The notes under the pieces were generated by a model. The model saw only the letters and a program-made list of their open reading frames with translations, did not search any database and was not told where the DNA came from. From Micromonospora_H sonneratiae (lineage in GTDB: Bacteria > Actinomycetota > Actinomycetes > Mycobacteriales > Micromonosporaceae), in NCBI RefSeq assembly GCF_042679305.1, contig NZ_JBHTMP010000019.1:1-64000 (forward strand): 64,000 bases of DNA. Direction: 5' to 3'. Positions 51,490 to 59,580 of the stretch are shown in pieces; position 1 is the stretch's first letter; every line of letters starts with the position of its first letter. A program made the position numbers and the translations under genes.

Positions 51490-51562
51490 GATCCGCGTGA
51501 TCAGGGACCAACTCGCGCGTGTCGCCGGCGGGTCGGCACGGAAGTCCCTGATCACGCGGATC
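51490..51562. terminator. 19-bp perfect inverted repeat with 35-base loop
   Basis: GATCCGCGTGATCAGGGAC (51490-51508) and its exact complement (51544-51562) flank a 35-base segment 13 bases after the chitinase C stop. It may be a long terminator hairpin or a dispersed repeat element. Confidence 0.7.
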
Positions 51563-51628
51563 TTGGTGGGAGGGCTGGTGGGGTAAGCTCCTCCGACCGT
51601 CGCCGAGCGTTGTTGTCGGAGGTTGACC

Positions 51629-52387
51629 ATGCCGGACCAGTCCCGCGTCGCCATCGTCACCGGTGCCGCCCGAGGCATCGGGGCAGCCACCGCCGCCCGG
51701 CTGGCCGCCGACGGGCTGACGGTCGCCGTCGTGGATCTCGACGAGAACACCGCCCGGGCGACGGTGGACGACATCGTGGCGGCGGGCGGACAGGCCCTGG
51801 CCATCGGGGCCGACGTCTCCGACCGGGCGCAGGTCCAGGCGGCGGTCGACCGGATCGCCACCGAGTTGGGGCCACCGACCGTGCTGGTCAACAACGCTGG
51901 TGTGCTCCGGGACAACCTGCTGTTCAAGATGACCGATGCCGACTGGGACACCGTGATGTCGGTGCACCTGCGCGGCGCGTTCCTGTTCACCCAGGCGGCC
52001 CAGAAGCACATGGTCGACCAGCGCTGGGGCCGCATCATCAACCTGTCGAGCACCTCCGCGTTGGGTAACCGGGGCCAGGTCAACTATGCGGCCGCCAAGG
52101 CCGGACTACAGGGCTTCACCAAGACCCTCGCCATCGAACTCGGGCAGTTCGGCATCACCGCCAACGCGGTGGCACCCGGCTTCATCGCGACGGACATGAC
52201 GGCGGCGACCGCAGCCCGGATCGGCATGGACTTCGAGGAGTTCCAGAAGCACGTCGCCGCTGAGATTCCGGTACGTCGGATCGGCCGACCCGAGGACATC
52301 GCGCACACCATCTCGTTCCTGGCCAGCGACGGTGCGTCGTTCGTCTCCGGTCAGGTGATCTACGTGGCCGGTGGCCCGCGCGACTGA
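51629..52387 (+). CDS. FabG-like short-chain dehydrogenase/reductase
   Basis: A 252-residue classical SDR. It has the NAD(P) loop TGAARGIG (11-18), NNAG (88-91), and the Ser-Tyr-Lys triad Ser140, Tyr153 and Lys157 (YAAAK). Closest in pattern to 3-oxoacyl-ACP reductases (FabG; GFIATDMT, GQVIYVAGG). ATG 51629 has GGAGG at 51618-51622 with six bases between; a TTG two codons earlier is less likely. Stands alone, convergent with the dienelactone hydrolase; no other fatty acid gene nearby, so the physiological substrate is uncertain. Confidence 0.93.
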   Translation: MPDQSRVAIVTGAARGIGAATAARLAADGLTVAVVDLDENTARATVDDIVAAGGQALAIGADVSDRAQVQAAVDRIATELGPPTVLVNNAGVLRDNLLFKMTDADWDTVMSVHLRGAFLFTQAAQKHMVDQRWGRIINLSSTSALGNRGQVNYAAAKAGLQGFTKTLAIELGQFGITANAVAPGFIATDMTAATAARIGMDFEEFQKHVAAEIPVRRIGRPEDIAHTISFLASDGASFVSGQVIYVAGGPRD

Positions 52388-52458
52388 TCGCCGGTCCCGA
52401 TCCGTCACCTCCCCGGTGGCGGTCACCGTCGGCGGGTCGCCTGCTCCGTGCCGGGACC

Positions 52459-53220
52459 TCACCGGGAGCGTTGCAGAAAGTCGAGGATGCGGGCCCAGGC
52501 GTCGGCCGACGCCTCGCGGTGCTGCTCCTGGTGCAGGTCGAAGAAACTGTGCGGGGCGTCCTCGTACGTCACCAGCTCGTGGGGTACGCCCGCAGCGGTC
52601 AGCGCCTCGTCGAACCGCCGCACCGATTCGGCGGGTATGTCGGGGTCTGCTCCGCCGAACAGTCCGAGGATCGGTGCGGTCAGTTCACTGGCGAACTGGA
52701 TCGGGCCGGGTGCGCCGTTGATCGGGTCGAGGCTGCCGTAGAGGCCGACGACGCCGGCCAGACCGAATCGTTCGGCAGCGGTGGCGAAGGCGAACCGGCC
52801 ACCCATGCAGAAGCCGAGCGAGACGACGGTCCCGACCTGCTGGCGCAGTTGGGCGATACCGGTGTCGATGTCACCGTAGAGGCTGTCGCCGGTCAGGGCG
52901 AACAGGTGTGGCAGCACTCCGTCCATCTGGGCGAACTCGGGGCGCTGCCGGTGGTCGAGGCCGGCGGTCCGGCCGTAGTAGTCGACTGCGAGGGAGTGGT
53001 GTCCCTGCTCGGCGAGGCGTACCGTCAGCTGCTCGTAGAAACTGGACAGTCCGCGGTTGTCGGGCAGGACCAGCACACCGAGGCCGGAGGGCGATTCGGG
53101 TTCGGCCAGGTGGGCGGCGAAACGGGCGCCGTCCGTACCGGTCAGGATCAGCGGTGTGGCGGTGGCGACGGTCAGGGCGGGTCCGAAGACCGGCGGAGCC
53201 GAGTCGGCGTCGTGGCACAT
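52459..53220 (-). CDS. Dienelactone hydrolase family protein
   Basis: A 253-residue alpha/beta hydrolase with a Cys nucleophile in GFCMGG (Cys138), an Asp in the GGADPDIP region (about 192-194) and catalytic His224 in APHSFFD: the complete DLH Cys-Asp-His triad. DLH-like enzymes hydrolyse enol-lactones of chloroaromatic degradation, but most actinobacterial homologues have unknown substrates. The start at ATG 53220 has GGAGGA upstream. No aromatic-degradation genes accompany it here. Confidence 0.9.
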   Translation of the reverse strand: MCHDADSAPPVFGPALTVATATPLILTGTDGARFAAHLAEPESPSGLGVLVLPDNRGLSSFYEQLTVRLAEQGHHSLAVDYYGRTAGLDHRQRPEFAQMDGVLPHLFALTGDSLYGDIDTGIAQLRQQVGTVVSLGFCMGGRFAFATAAERFGLAGVVGLYGSLDPINGAPGPIQFASELTAPILGLFGGADPDIPAESVRRFDEALTAAGVPHELVTYEDAPHSFFDLHQEQHREASADAWARILDFLQRSR

Positions 53221-53818
53221 GGCGGATGTCTCCTCCATCGATCGAGGGGGTGCATCGCCGATGCTACTGACGCAAAAGGTGGATAATACCACAAAAAGGA
53301 TCTTGAATCAAGTGCTGTACGGGCGATTGGCAGCCCGCCGGTTGGACCCGTTCCGGCTGGATGAGTAGTTCCGAAATCTGGCCGGTTCCCGGCGGTCAGG
53401 GAAGGCCGCCGTAAAGGCTGTCGAGTTGCCTCGTCTACGCTCCCGCCTTTCACCCCGGCACCTGGCGGGCGCTCTCGCGGATGGACATCGCCCTGGACAA
53501 GGAACTCCCGAGACGACGCACGCCGGTGCCAGCAGCCGGCCCCGGGTGTCGACCCCGTAGCGGTCGGCCACCTCGTGCGAATCCTGACCACCGATGGCGC
53601 AACGGCTTGCCCCGCCTGTGCGCCCAGCTCGACAGCCAGCAGACCTCCTCGCCCCAGGCATCGGCGGCGGAAACAACAACAGTTACGCGACACCCGACCA
53701 GTAGTCACGAACCCCAGCCAGTGGCCGTCGACGGCCACGTCCAGGTTCTGCATCACAACACGATCCTGAACGCCCTCCCCATGCCCGAACATCGACCTCT
53801 GACTTTGGAACTACTCGT
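53221..53818. other. Long gap without a supported gene
   Basis: About 600 bases between the dienelactone hydrolase start and the next membrane-protein gene. Frames are open on both strands, but none has a ribosome site, family resemblance or actinobacterial codon periodicity. The first ~150 bases contain an AT-rich patch (around 53277-53300) that may be the hydrolase promoter. The rest may be decayed coding sequence. Confidence 0.5.
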
Positions 53819-54244
53819 CTAGGTTGCCGACGGGGTGGCCGGCTGTGCCAGCTTGGCGGTCCGGCGCAGCCAGAGCAGACCGAGTACGGGCAGCACCAGC
53901 GGCACGTAGCCGTACCCCGAGCCGAAGCCCGACCAGACCGTGTCGTCGGGGAACAGCGCCGGATCGAGAACGCTGACGGTGCCGACCACGAGCACTCCGG
54001 CAAGTTCGATGGCGCAGCAGACCAGCGCGGTCCGACGACCACCGGAACCGCCCCGGGCCAGGCCGACCGTGGCGACGATGTACATCACCGCAGCCAGGGC
54101 CGAGAGCAGGTAGGCCAGCGGTGCCTCGTCGAACCGGGTGATGATCTGTAGACCGGCCCGGCAGGTGGCGGCGATCGCGAAGAGCAGGTAGACCGCGACC
54201 AGCAGGCGTCCCGGACCCCGGCTGATCGGCTGGGGGTCAGCCAC
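53819..54244 (-). CDS. Small integral membrane protein
   Basis: A 141-residue protein with four predicted helices (LLVAVYLLFAIAATCRAG, LAYLLSALAAVMYIVAT, ALVCCAIELAGVLVVGTV, VPLVLPVLGLLWLRR). It is a conserved actinobacterial membrane protein of unknown function. Its start lies within the last eight bases of the upstream 131-residue membrane protein, so the two are translated together. Confidence 0.75.
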   Translation of the reverse strand: MADPQPISRGPGRLLVAVYLLFAIAATCRAGLQIITRFDEAPLAYLLSALAAVMYIVATVGLARGGSGGRRTALVCCAIELAGVLVVGTVSVLDPALFPDDTVWSGFGSGYGYVPLVLPVLGLLWLRRTAKLAQPATPSAT

Positions 54245-54632
54245 CGACGACCTCCCAGGTCTGCTGAAGGCGCACGATCAGGACCGGGTTGACCAGACAG
54301 ATGACGCCGATGATGGCCGAACCCCAGCGGGTCGGCTCCATCCGGGCCAGCACCGCGGCCAGGGGAGGCAGGCAGACCAGGGTGACGAGGTAGCCGGCGA
54401 AGGTGCCGGCCTCGTCGGGACGGTCGCCACCGACGATGGCGATCAACGCGGTTCCGGCCAGCGCCAGCAGGGCCAGCTCCACCACGGCGAGGCCGATCAG
54501 GTGTGAGCGGTCCGGTGCCCGGTCGCGTACCGAAGCGACCAGACTCCATACGGCGAGGACGAGGGACAGGACGATGCCCACTGTCGCCAGTACGCCGTCC
54601 ACCGGCGTTCCTGCTGCGGCTGCGCTGGTCAT
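54237..54632 (-). CDS. Small membrane protein, four helices
   Basis: A 131-residue protein with four hydrophobic segments (VLATVGIVLSLVLAVWSLV, HLIGLAVVELALLALAGTAL, GTFAGYLVTLVCLPPLAAVL, AIIGVICLVNPVLIVRL). Function unknown. It overlaps the next gene by eight bases and forms a two-gene unit. ATG 54632 is chosen over the much longer open frame running upstream across the neighbouring plus-strand gene. Confidence 0.72.
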   Translation of the reverse strand: MTSAAAAGTPVDGVLATVGIVLSLVLAVWSLVASVRDRAPDRSHLIGLAVVELALLALAGTALIAIVGGDRPDEAGTFAGYLVTLVCLPPLAAVLARMEPTRWGSAIIGVICLVNPVLIVRLQQTWEVVGG

Positions 54633-54799
54633 CGCAGGTCTGCGGTCGTTGGAGCGGTCACGGCCACAGCCTACCCATGCCGCTGTACGGCGCTCTCGCG
54701 GCTGGCCGGAGCGCGACGGTGCACCCGCTGGCCAGCCATCGGATAGACATCTATCATCGGCTTGTTTGGCGGACGCGCACTCTGGGGAGTCGATGGAGC

Positions 54800-55501
54800 G
54801 TGGACGCGACAGGTGTGTGGGCGTTGTTGTATCTCGGTGTCCTGGTGGTGCTGGCGCTGCTCGGCCTCGCCCTGCTGACCGAACGAACCCGGCCCGGGCG
54901 GCCAGATCCAGATCGGCTGCGCCTCGAAGCCGAGGAGTTGGCCGCCCACGCCGCCGCTGCCCAGGCCAAGGCGGGTCAGGCGGTTGCGGTCGCGGTCGAG
55001 GCGAGGGAGAAGGTCGCCGCCGTCGAACGGTCCCGCGACGAGGCCTGGGCGGCCCAGGAGACGGCAGAGCAGGCGTACGACGAGGCTCTGCGCGAGGCGA
55101 TGGCGGGCCGGCGGCCGACGGACGAGGCCGACGACGAAGCCGGTGCGGAACAGGAGCGGGTGGTGACCCGGGCTGCGCTGTCGGCGTACCGGCGGGGTGA
55201 CATCTCGGTACGGGAGATGCGTGAGGTGTGGCAGCGGATCGGCCAGTTGGACCCACTACAGCAGGAGCGGGAGAAGACGGCCGACCGGTGCCGGGTCCTG
55301 CGGGCTGCGGCGCGGCGGGTACACGACCAGGCAACTGCGGCCGTACGTCGGGCCGACCAGGCGGCACAGGTAGCCGAGGTGGCAGCCCAGGCACTGGTGG
55401 ACGAGGCGGCGATTGCGGCGGTGGAGGCACACGAGGCGCTGCTGGTTGCGCAACGGGAAGGCGGTCGCCGGTTACCCCGGTTCCGGAGACGCGCGAGCTA
55501 G
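54800..55501 (+). CDS. Membrane-anchored coiled-coil protein
   Basis: A 233-residue protein with one N-terminal membrane helix (VWALLYLGVLVVLALLGLALL) and a long, charged Ala/Glu/Arg-rich region with heptad patterning (about 40-105 and 155-220; LEAEELAAHAAAAQAKAG, AARRVHDQATAAVRRADQA). A short central segment (SAYRRGDISVREMREVW) is probably less coiled. No enzyme motif. GTG 54800 is preceded by ATGGAGC. It diverges from the small membrane protein pair with a 167-base gap; function unknown. Confidence 0.72.
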   Translation: MDATGVWALLYLGVLVVLALLGLALLTERTRPGRPDPDRLRLEAEELAAHAAAAQAKAGQAVAVAVEAREKVAAVERSRDEAWAAQETAEQAYDEALREAMAGRRPTDEADDEAGAEQERVVTRAALSAYRRGDISVREMREVWQRIGQLDPLQQEREKTADRCRVLRAAARRVHDQATAAVRRADQAAQVAEVAAQALVDEAAIAAVEAHEALLVAQREGGRRLPRFRRRAS

Positions 55502-55527
55502 CCGCAGAGAACGGTCCGGGTGTGTTA

Positions 55528-55572
55528 GGAAGGGACCTTCCACGGCAGAAGACGATAAAAAGGGGCCCTTCC
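55528..55572. repeat. GGAAGGGCCC palindromic element, copy 5 (reverse orientation)
   Basis: GGAAGGGACCTTC (55528-55540) is partly complementary to AAAAAGGGGCCCTTCC (55557-55572). The loop, read on the minus strand, is the same as in copies 2-4. It ends one base before the likely start codon of the oxidoreductase, and its AAGGGG arm is well placed to be that gene's ribosome binding site. Confidence 0.8.
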
Positions 55573-56478
55573 TTGCTGAGGTTCGGGTTGTTCGGGACGG
55601 GGCACTGGGCGGCGCAGACGCATGCTGCGGCGCTGGAGGCGCATCCGGGAGCAAAACTCGTCGGCGTGTGGGGGCGGGATCCGGTCAAGGCCGCAGTGCT
55701 GGGCCAGCGGTACGGCATTCCCGCCTTCGACGACGTCGACGCACTGATCGAACAGGTCGACGCGGTGGCCGTGGCGCTGCCGCCCGACGTGCAGGCCGAG
55801 ATCGCCGTACGGGCGGCGACGGCGGGACGGCACCTGCTGCTGGACAAGCCGTTGGCGCTGACCGTGTCGGACGCGGACCGGCTGGTGGCGGCTGCCGAGC
55901 GGTCCGGAGTGGCCTCGGTGGTGTTCTTCACCAACCGGTTCCGCCCGAACATCGCCCGCTTCGTCGCTGACACGGCGGCGGTCGGGGGCTGGCAGGGTGC
56001 CCGGGCGACCAGCTTCGCGTCGATCTTCCAGCCGGGTAACCCGTACAGCGGGTCGGCCTGGCGGCGGGACCGGGGCGGTCTGTGGGACCTGGGGCCGCAC
56101 GCTCTGTCGATCATCCTGCCGGTACTCGGCCCGGTGACGGAGGTCGCTGCCCTGGACGGGCCACGGCACACCGCTCATCTGCTGCTGAAGCACGGGGCAG
56201 AGGCGACGAGCACCGTTTCGCTGACGCTGGACGCCCCGCCCGCCGCCGCCGGCTACGAACTCGTGTTCCATGGCGAGAACGGGATCGCGAGCGTACCCCA
56301 GGGGGAGACCACCTCGGTGGAAGCGCTGATGGCGGCAATCGACCAGTTGCTGGCGGAGGTCGGTTCGGGGGTACGGGACCAGCAGTGTGACGTCCGGTTC
56401 GGCCGGGATGTGGTGGCGGTCCTCGACGCGGCCGAGACCGCCCGGAACCAGGGCCGTACCGTGACGCTGCCCGGTTAG
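55573..56478 (+). CDS. Gfo/Idh/MocA-family oxidoreductase
   Basis: A protein of about 301 residues. The N-terminal Rossmann fold starts at once with LLRFGLFGTGHWAAQTHAAAL, then VVGVWGRD-like and VALPPDVQAEIAVRAATAG, and the conserved DKPLALTV, with the EKP-type Lys. The C-terminal alpha/beta domain has RRDRGGLWDLGPHALSI with the conserved catalytic-region His. It uses NAD(P) to oxidise a sugar or cyclitol. TTG 55573 (or CTG 55576) gives the family-standard N-terminus. GTG 55522 would add 17 residues encoded by the repeat. Confidence 0.87.
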   Translation: MLRFGLFGTGHWAAQTHAAALEAHPGAKLVGVWGRDPVKAAVLGQRYGIPAFDDVDALIEQVDAVAVALPPDVQAEIAVRAATAGRHLLLDKPLALTVSDADRLVAAAERSGVASVVFFTNRFRPNIARFVADTAAVGGWQGARATSFASIFQPGNPYSGSAWRRDRGGLWDLGPHALSIILPVLGPVTEVAALDGPRHTAHLLLKHGAEATSTVSLTLDAPPAAAGYELVFHGENGIASVPQGETTSVEALMAAIDQLLAEVGSGVRDQQCDVRFGRDVVAVLDAAETARNQGRTVTLPG

Positions 56479-56541
56479 GGTCGCCCGGCCGCGCTGGGGC
56501 GCGACCGGACGACCGGAACTGGCGATGGACCTGGCGGAGGG

Positions 56542-59106
56542 CTACCTGCGGCCCAGGTACGCGATGCACGCGCCCTGGGACGGGAATGCCGGCTGCGTGA
56601 ACTGCCGCCAGCCGCCCTTCAGACAGTCGTGCCGGCTCTCCCGGACCCGGTAGGTACGCAGGTTCGGATCGGCCGAGATCTGGGCGTCGGTGTACTTGAT
56701 GGTGTCCCAGCCCTTCTGCGAATACAGCCGGGTCTGGTCGGCGTAGTACGGCGAGTTCGGGTTGGCCGACTGCGAGTAGGTGAGGATCTGCCGTCCCGAC
56801 GGACCGTTCCGGCCGAACTCGACGGCCATGACGAACGACGTGCCGTGGGTGACCTTCGGGTAGCCGACCCCGGGCGTGAACCCGCTGTTGATCGCGTTGA
56901 AGATCCCGGAGCCGCCCGGGCCGCCGTGGATCGGGATCCGGTCAGCGCCCCGGGGCTCGGTCTGTACGACGCCGAGTGGCGCGTCGAGCGCAACGCCGGC
57001 CAGCCGCTGCACCGCGTCGGCCAGGGCGGTCAGGACCCTCGGGTCGGCGGCGAGGACCCGGGGCGTGTTGACCGGATCGGTCACCACGAACGGGTCCTGG
57101 AACAGCAGGCCGCGCGAGCGATTGAACTCGTTGAACAGGTGGGCACCCCGGCTGTCCAGGTTGGCGCGCAGGTCCCAGCCGCGCAGGGCGGCGCAGGCGG
57201 TGGTGAGGTCGACGGTGGCACCGTTCGACGCCTTCGCGCTCGGGTTCGCCGTACACAGCCTGACCAGGTCGTCGCGGACCAGTTCGCCGCCGTAGACCCG
57301 GTTGCCGAACTGGACCTGCCACAGGTTCTCGGCGGTGAACTTCGTGCCCGGCAGGCCGTCGGTGCCGGCGAGTCGCTGCTGCACCTGGAGTACCCCGAGC
57401 CGGGTACGCAGGCCGCGTTCCGTCTGCTCGTCACCGATGATCCGTGGGTAACCGGTCAACGGCTGCTCCGGATTGGCCAGCCAGTGACTGTTGTTGGAGT
57501 TGGTCACGTAGTCGGTGCGGATCAGTACCGGCAGGCGCGCCGGGCCGAGGATTCCGGGCGCTGCGGCGTCGGGGTCGGCTCCCAGTCCACAGGCCGACGT
57601 CGATCCGTCGAGGACTGCCACGCCGGTGTCCGCGTACCGGGCCTTGAACCTCTGCGGGATACAGGCGGCGGCGAGTGCGTCGGTGACCCGGGGGACGACC
57701 GAGTGGTCCCCGTACAGCGCCTCACCGGCCGAGTCGGCCGCGACGATGTTGACCCAGGGCAGGAACTGGTACCGGTCGAGGACCGCCCTCGCCGCCCGGA
57801 CCGTCCTGGCCCGACCGAGCTGCAACCAGCCGTCCAGCGCCCGGGCGTTGCGGGCGTTGACGTCGGTGACCGCGTACGCGGTGCCGGTCGTCCACGGAAG
57901 GTCGCGGGTGGCGACGACCGGGCCGTAGCGGGTGTCGTAGAAGGTCCGGGTCACGGGCTCCGTACCGCCGGTCGACGTCGGCACCTGGACTGTCACGGTG
58001 CGCCTGGTCATCCGCTCCGGCCGCCCGTCGACCAGGTACGACGTCGGGTCACCGGGTACCAGTTCGAGTTCGTGCCACACGTACCGTCGGGCGGTCGAGA
58101 CGGTGTGACTCCAACCCAGGGTCGCGTTGTGTCCGATCTGGACGACCGGATCGCCGAGCAGCGACGCGCCTTCGACGTCGTAGACGCCCGGGATCCTCAG
58201 GTGGATCCGGTAGAACCGGTCGGGTCCGTCCCAGGGGAAGTGCGGGTTGGCCAGCAGCATCCCGCCACCGCTGGCCGTCGCCGCACGGCCCAGCCCGTAG
58301 GCGTTGCTGCCCAGCCCGCCGGTGCTGCCTTCCGAGCCGTCAGGCGCGCCGTCGGAGCCGTCGGCTTCACCAGTCGAGCCGTGGACGTTCGTGTCCGACC
58401 CGCCGGCGCCTGCGGCAGCACCGCTGCTGGCCCCCGGTGCCGGCGGTGCCGTGTCGACGAGGGGGCGGAGCAACTCCAGGGTGCCGGACCGGATCATGTT
58501 CGCCCAGCTGGTACGCCAGAGGTCGAGCGCGCTGATCTGCCGTACCCAGGGCTTGTCGCGGCACTGCGGATCGGTCAGCTTCGCCGCCCCGGTCCTGCGC
58601 AGATAGTTGTTGTAGCCGGCGGCGAAGCCGCGGACGAGGTCGCGGGCGGCCTGTGACGGTGCGGCCACCCCGTTGGGTGGGCCGGCGAGCAGTTGTTCGG
58701 CGATTCGGTCGTCCTTCGCCTTCTGGAAGAACAGGTCGCTGGCGACGTTGGCGTCACTTGCGCCGAAGAACCGGGACCGGTTGGCGTCGACGGTGACGAC
58801 CTTCTCGGCGATCGTGCAGATGTTGTCCTCGGCCTGGACGTAGCCGGCCCCGAAGCCGAGGCTGGCATGGTCCCTGGCGGTGATGTGCGGTACGCCGTAG
58901 GACGTGCGGCGGATCTCGGCTGAGTATCCGCCGGTCGAACCGGTCGACTCCGCGTGGGCCGGCGCGCTGCCGGCGACGAGACCGGTGGCGACGAGACCAG
59001 CGGCCAGCAGACCGGCGACGGTGATCGTGGCGGGGCCGGTACGGGTGAGGTGCGTCCGGGGTTCGCCGGGTGGCCGTACGACATGGATGCTTTCTTCACC
59101 TCTCAT
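56542..59106 (-). CDS. Penicillin acylase family (Ntn) amidohydrolase, secreted
   Basis: A precursor of about 854 residues. Signal peptide with cleavage after SAPAHA; alpha subunit (about 50-230); then a disordered Gly/Ser/Ala-rich spacer (about 232-265); and the beta subunit starting at the nucleophile Ser267 in GLG|SNAYGLG. The GSNAYGLG start is that of aculeacin A acylase and Streptomyces acyl-homoserine-lactone or penicillin V acylases. Beta-subunit features include HFPWDGPDRFYRIHL. Family members cleave the amide-linked acyl chain of lipopeptides, AHLs or penicillins after autoprocessing. ATG 59106 lacks a clear ribosome site. The unusually long spacer deserves note. Confidence 0.9.
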   Translation of the reverse strand: MRGEESIHVVRPPGEPRTHLTRTGPATITVAGLLAAGLVATGLVAGSAPAHAESTGSTGGYSAEIRRTSYGVPHITARDHASLGFGAGYVQAEDNICTIAEKVVTVDANRSRFFGASDANVASDLFFQKAKDDRIAEQLLAGPPNGVAAPSQAARDLVRGFAAGYNNYLRRTGAAKLTDPQCRDKPWVRQISALDLWRTSWANMIRSGTLELLRPLVDTAPPAPGASSGAAAGAGGSDTNVHGSTGEADGSDGAPDGSEGSTGGLGSNAYGLGRAATASGGGMLLANPHFPWDGPDRFYRIHLRIPGVYDVEGASLLGDPVVQIGHNATLGWSHTVSTARRYVWHELELVPGDPTSYLVDGRPERMTRRTVTVQVPTSTGGTEPVTRTFYDTRYGPVVATRDLPWTTGTAYAVTDVNARNARALDGWLQLGRARTVRAARAVLDRYQFLPWVNIVAADSAGEALYGDHSVVPRVTDALAAACIPQRFKARYADTGVAVLDGSTSACGLGADPDAAAPGILGPARLPVLIRTDYVTNSNNSHWLANPEQPLTGYPRIIGDEQTERGLRTRLGVLQVQQRLAGTDGLPGTKFTAENLWQVQFGNRVYGGELVRDDLVRLCTANPSAKASNGATVDLTTACAALRGWDLRANLDSRGAHLFNEFNRSRGLLFQDPFVVTDPVNTPRVLAADPRVLTALADAVQRLAGVALDAPLGVVQTEPRGADRIPIHGGPGGSGIFNAINSGFTPGVGYPKVTHGTSFVMAVEFGRNGPSGRQILTYSQSANPNSPYYADQTRLYSQKGWDTIKYTDAQISADPNLRTYRVRESRHDCLKGGWRQFTQPAFPSQGACIAYLGRR

Positions 59107-59580
59107 GAGCAACAAACTAGGCAGACCGTGACGGGCCCGACATCAGCCCGGAGATGTCATTCCATGGATGTATGGCAGTAGTGCGCTGGGACGATGGATG
59201 CCTCTTCCGGGTGAACTCCAGACGGCCACGTGCCGGATCGGTCCGCAGTTGCGCATCCTTCGGGTCGCGTCCGCGCCGCTACCGGCAAATCGGTTGTCGC
59301 CCGACCAGCCTGCGGCTAGCCTGGCGGCCATGTGTGCAGCGATCACATTGATCAACGCGGTTGCGACGCCGGCTCCCCCGGGCATGCTCGCGATCTACCG
59401 CCCGCGAGTCCGGCGTTCGGCCCTGGTCGGCCAGGACGCGCTCGCTAGTTGATCACTCTCATCTGCTGATCCGTCATTCGCTGATTCCGCATCATCAGTT
59501 GATCGTTTTCGTCGTGCGCCGCGTCTGACGCGTACGCCCAGGGCCCTCCGAGTCCAGATCCGCTCGGACAGGCCCGATTC
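59107..59580. other. Gap between the acylase and erm
   Basis: About 470 bases with no gene supported by codon use or ribosome site. The segment 59440-59515 is markedly AT-richer than its surroundings and carries two AGTTGATC repeats (around 59448 and 59497), as expected for an erm control region. Confidence 0.5.
59499..59528 (+). CDS. Candidate macrolide-type leader peptide (9 codons)
   Basis: TTG at 59499 opens a frame encoding MIVFVVRRV and then TGA. The peptide resembles erm leader peptides with short aliphatic/aromatic stalling motifs (IFVI/IAVV type) and contains a basic RR near its end. It lies in the AT-rich upstream region, about 50-110 bases before the erm start. There is no good ribosome site, so this is a suggestion and not an established gene. 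Confidence 0.3.
   Translation: MIVFVVRRV

Noticed and set aside
53481..53822. 113-codon frame in the long gap
   Set aside because: No ribosome site, no domain, and codon positions lack the GC3 pattern of real genes here.
55573..56478. Gfo/Idh enzyme considered as the 2,7-anhydro-sialic acid oxidoreductase (NanX) completing the NanE locus
   Set aside because: It is 12 kb away behind unrelated genes, and no NanX-specific residues can be verified.
59168..59452. 94-codon frame between the acylase and erm
   Set aside because: Composition is unlike a real protein, and no ribosome site or homology is recognisable.
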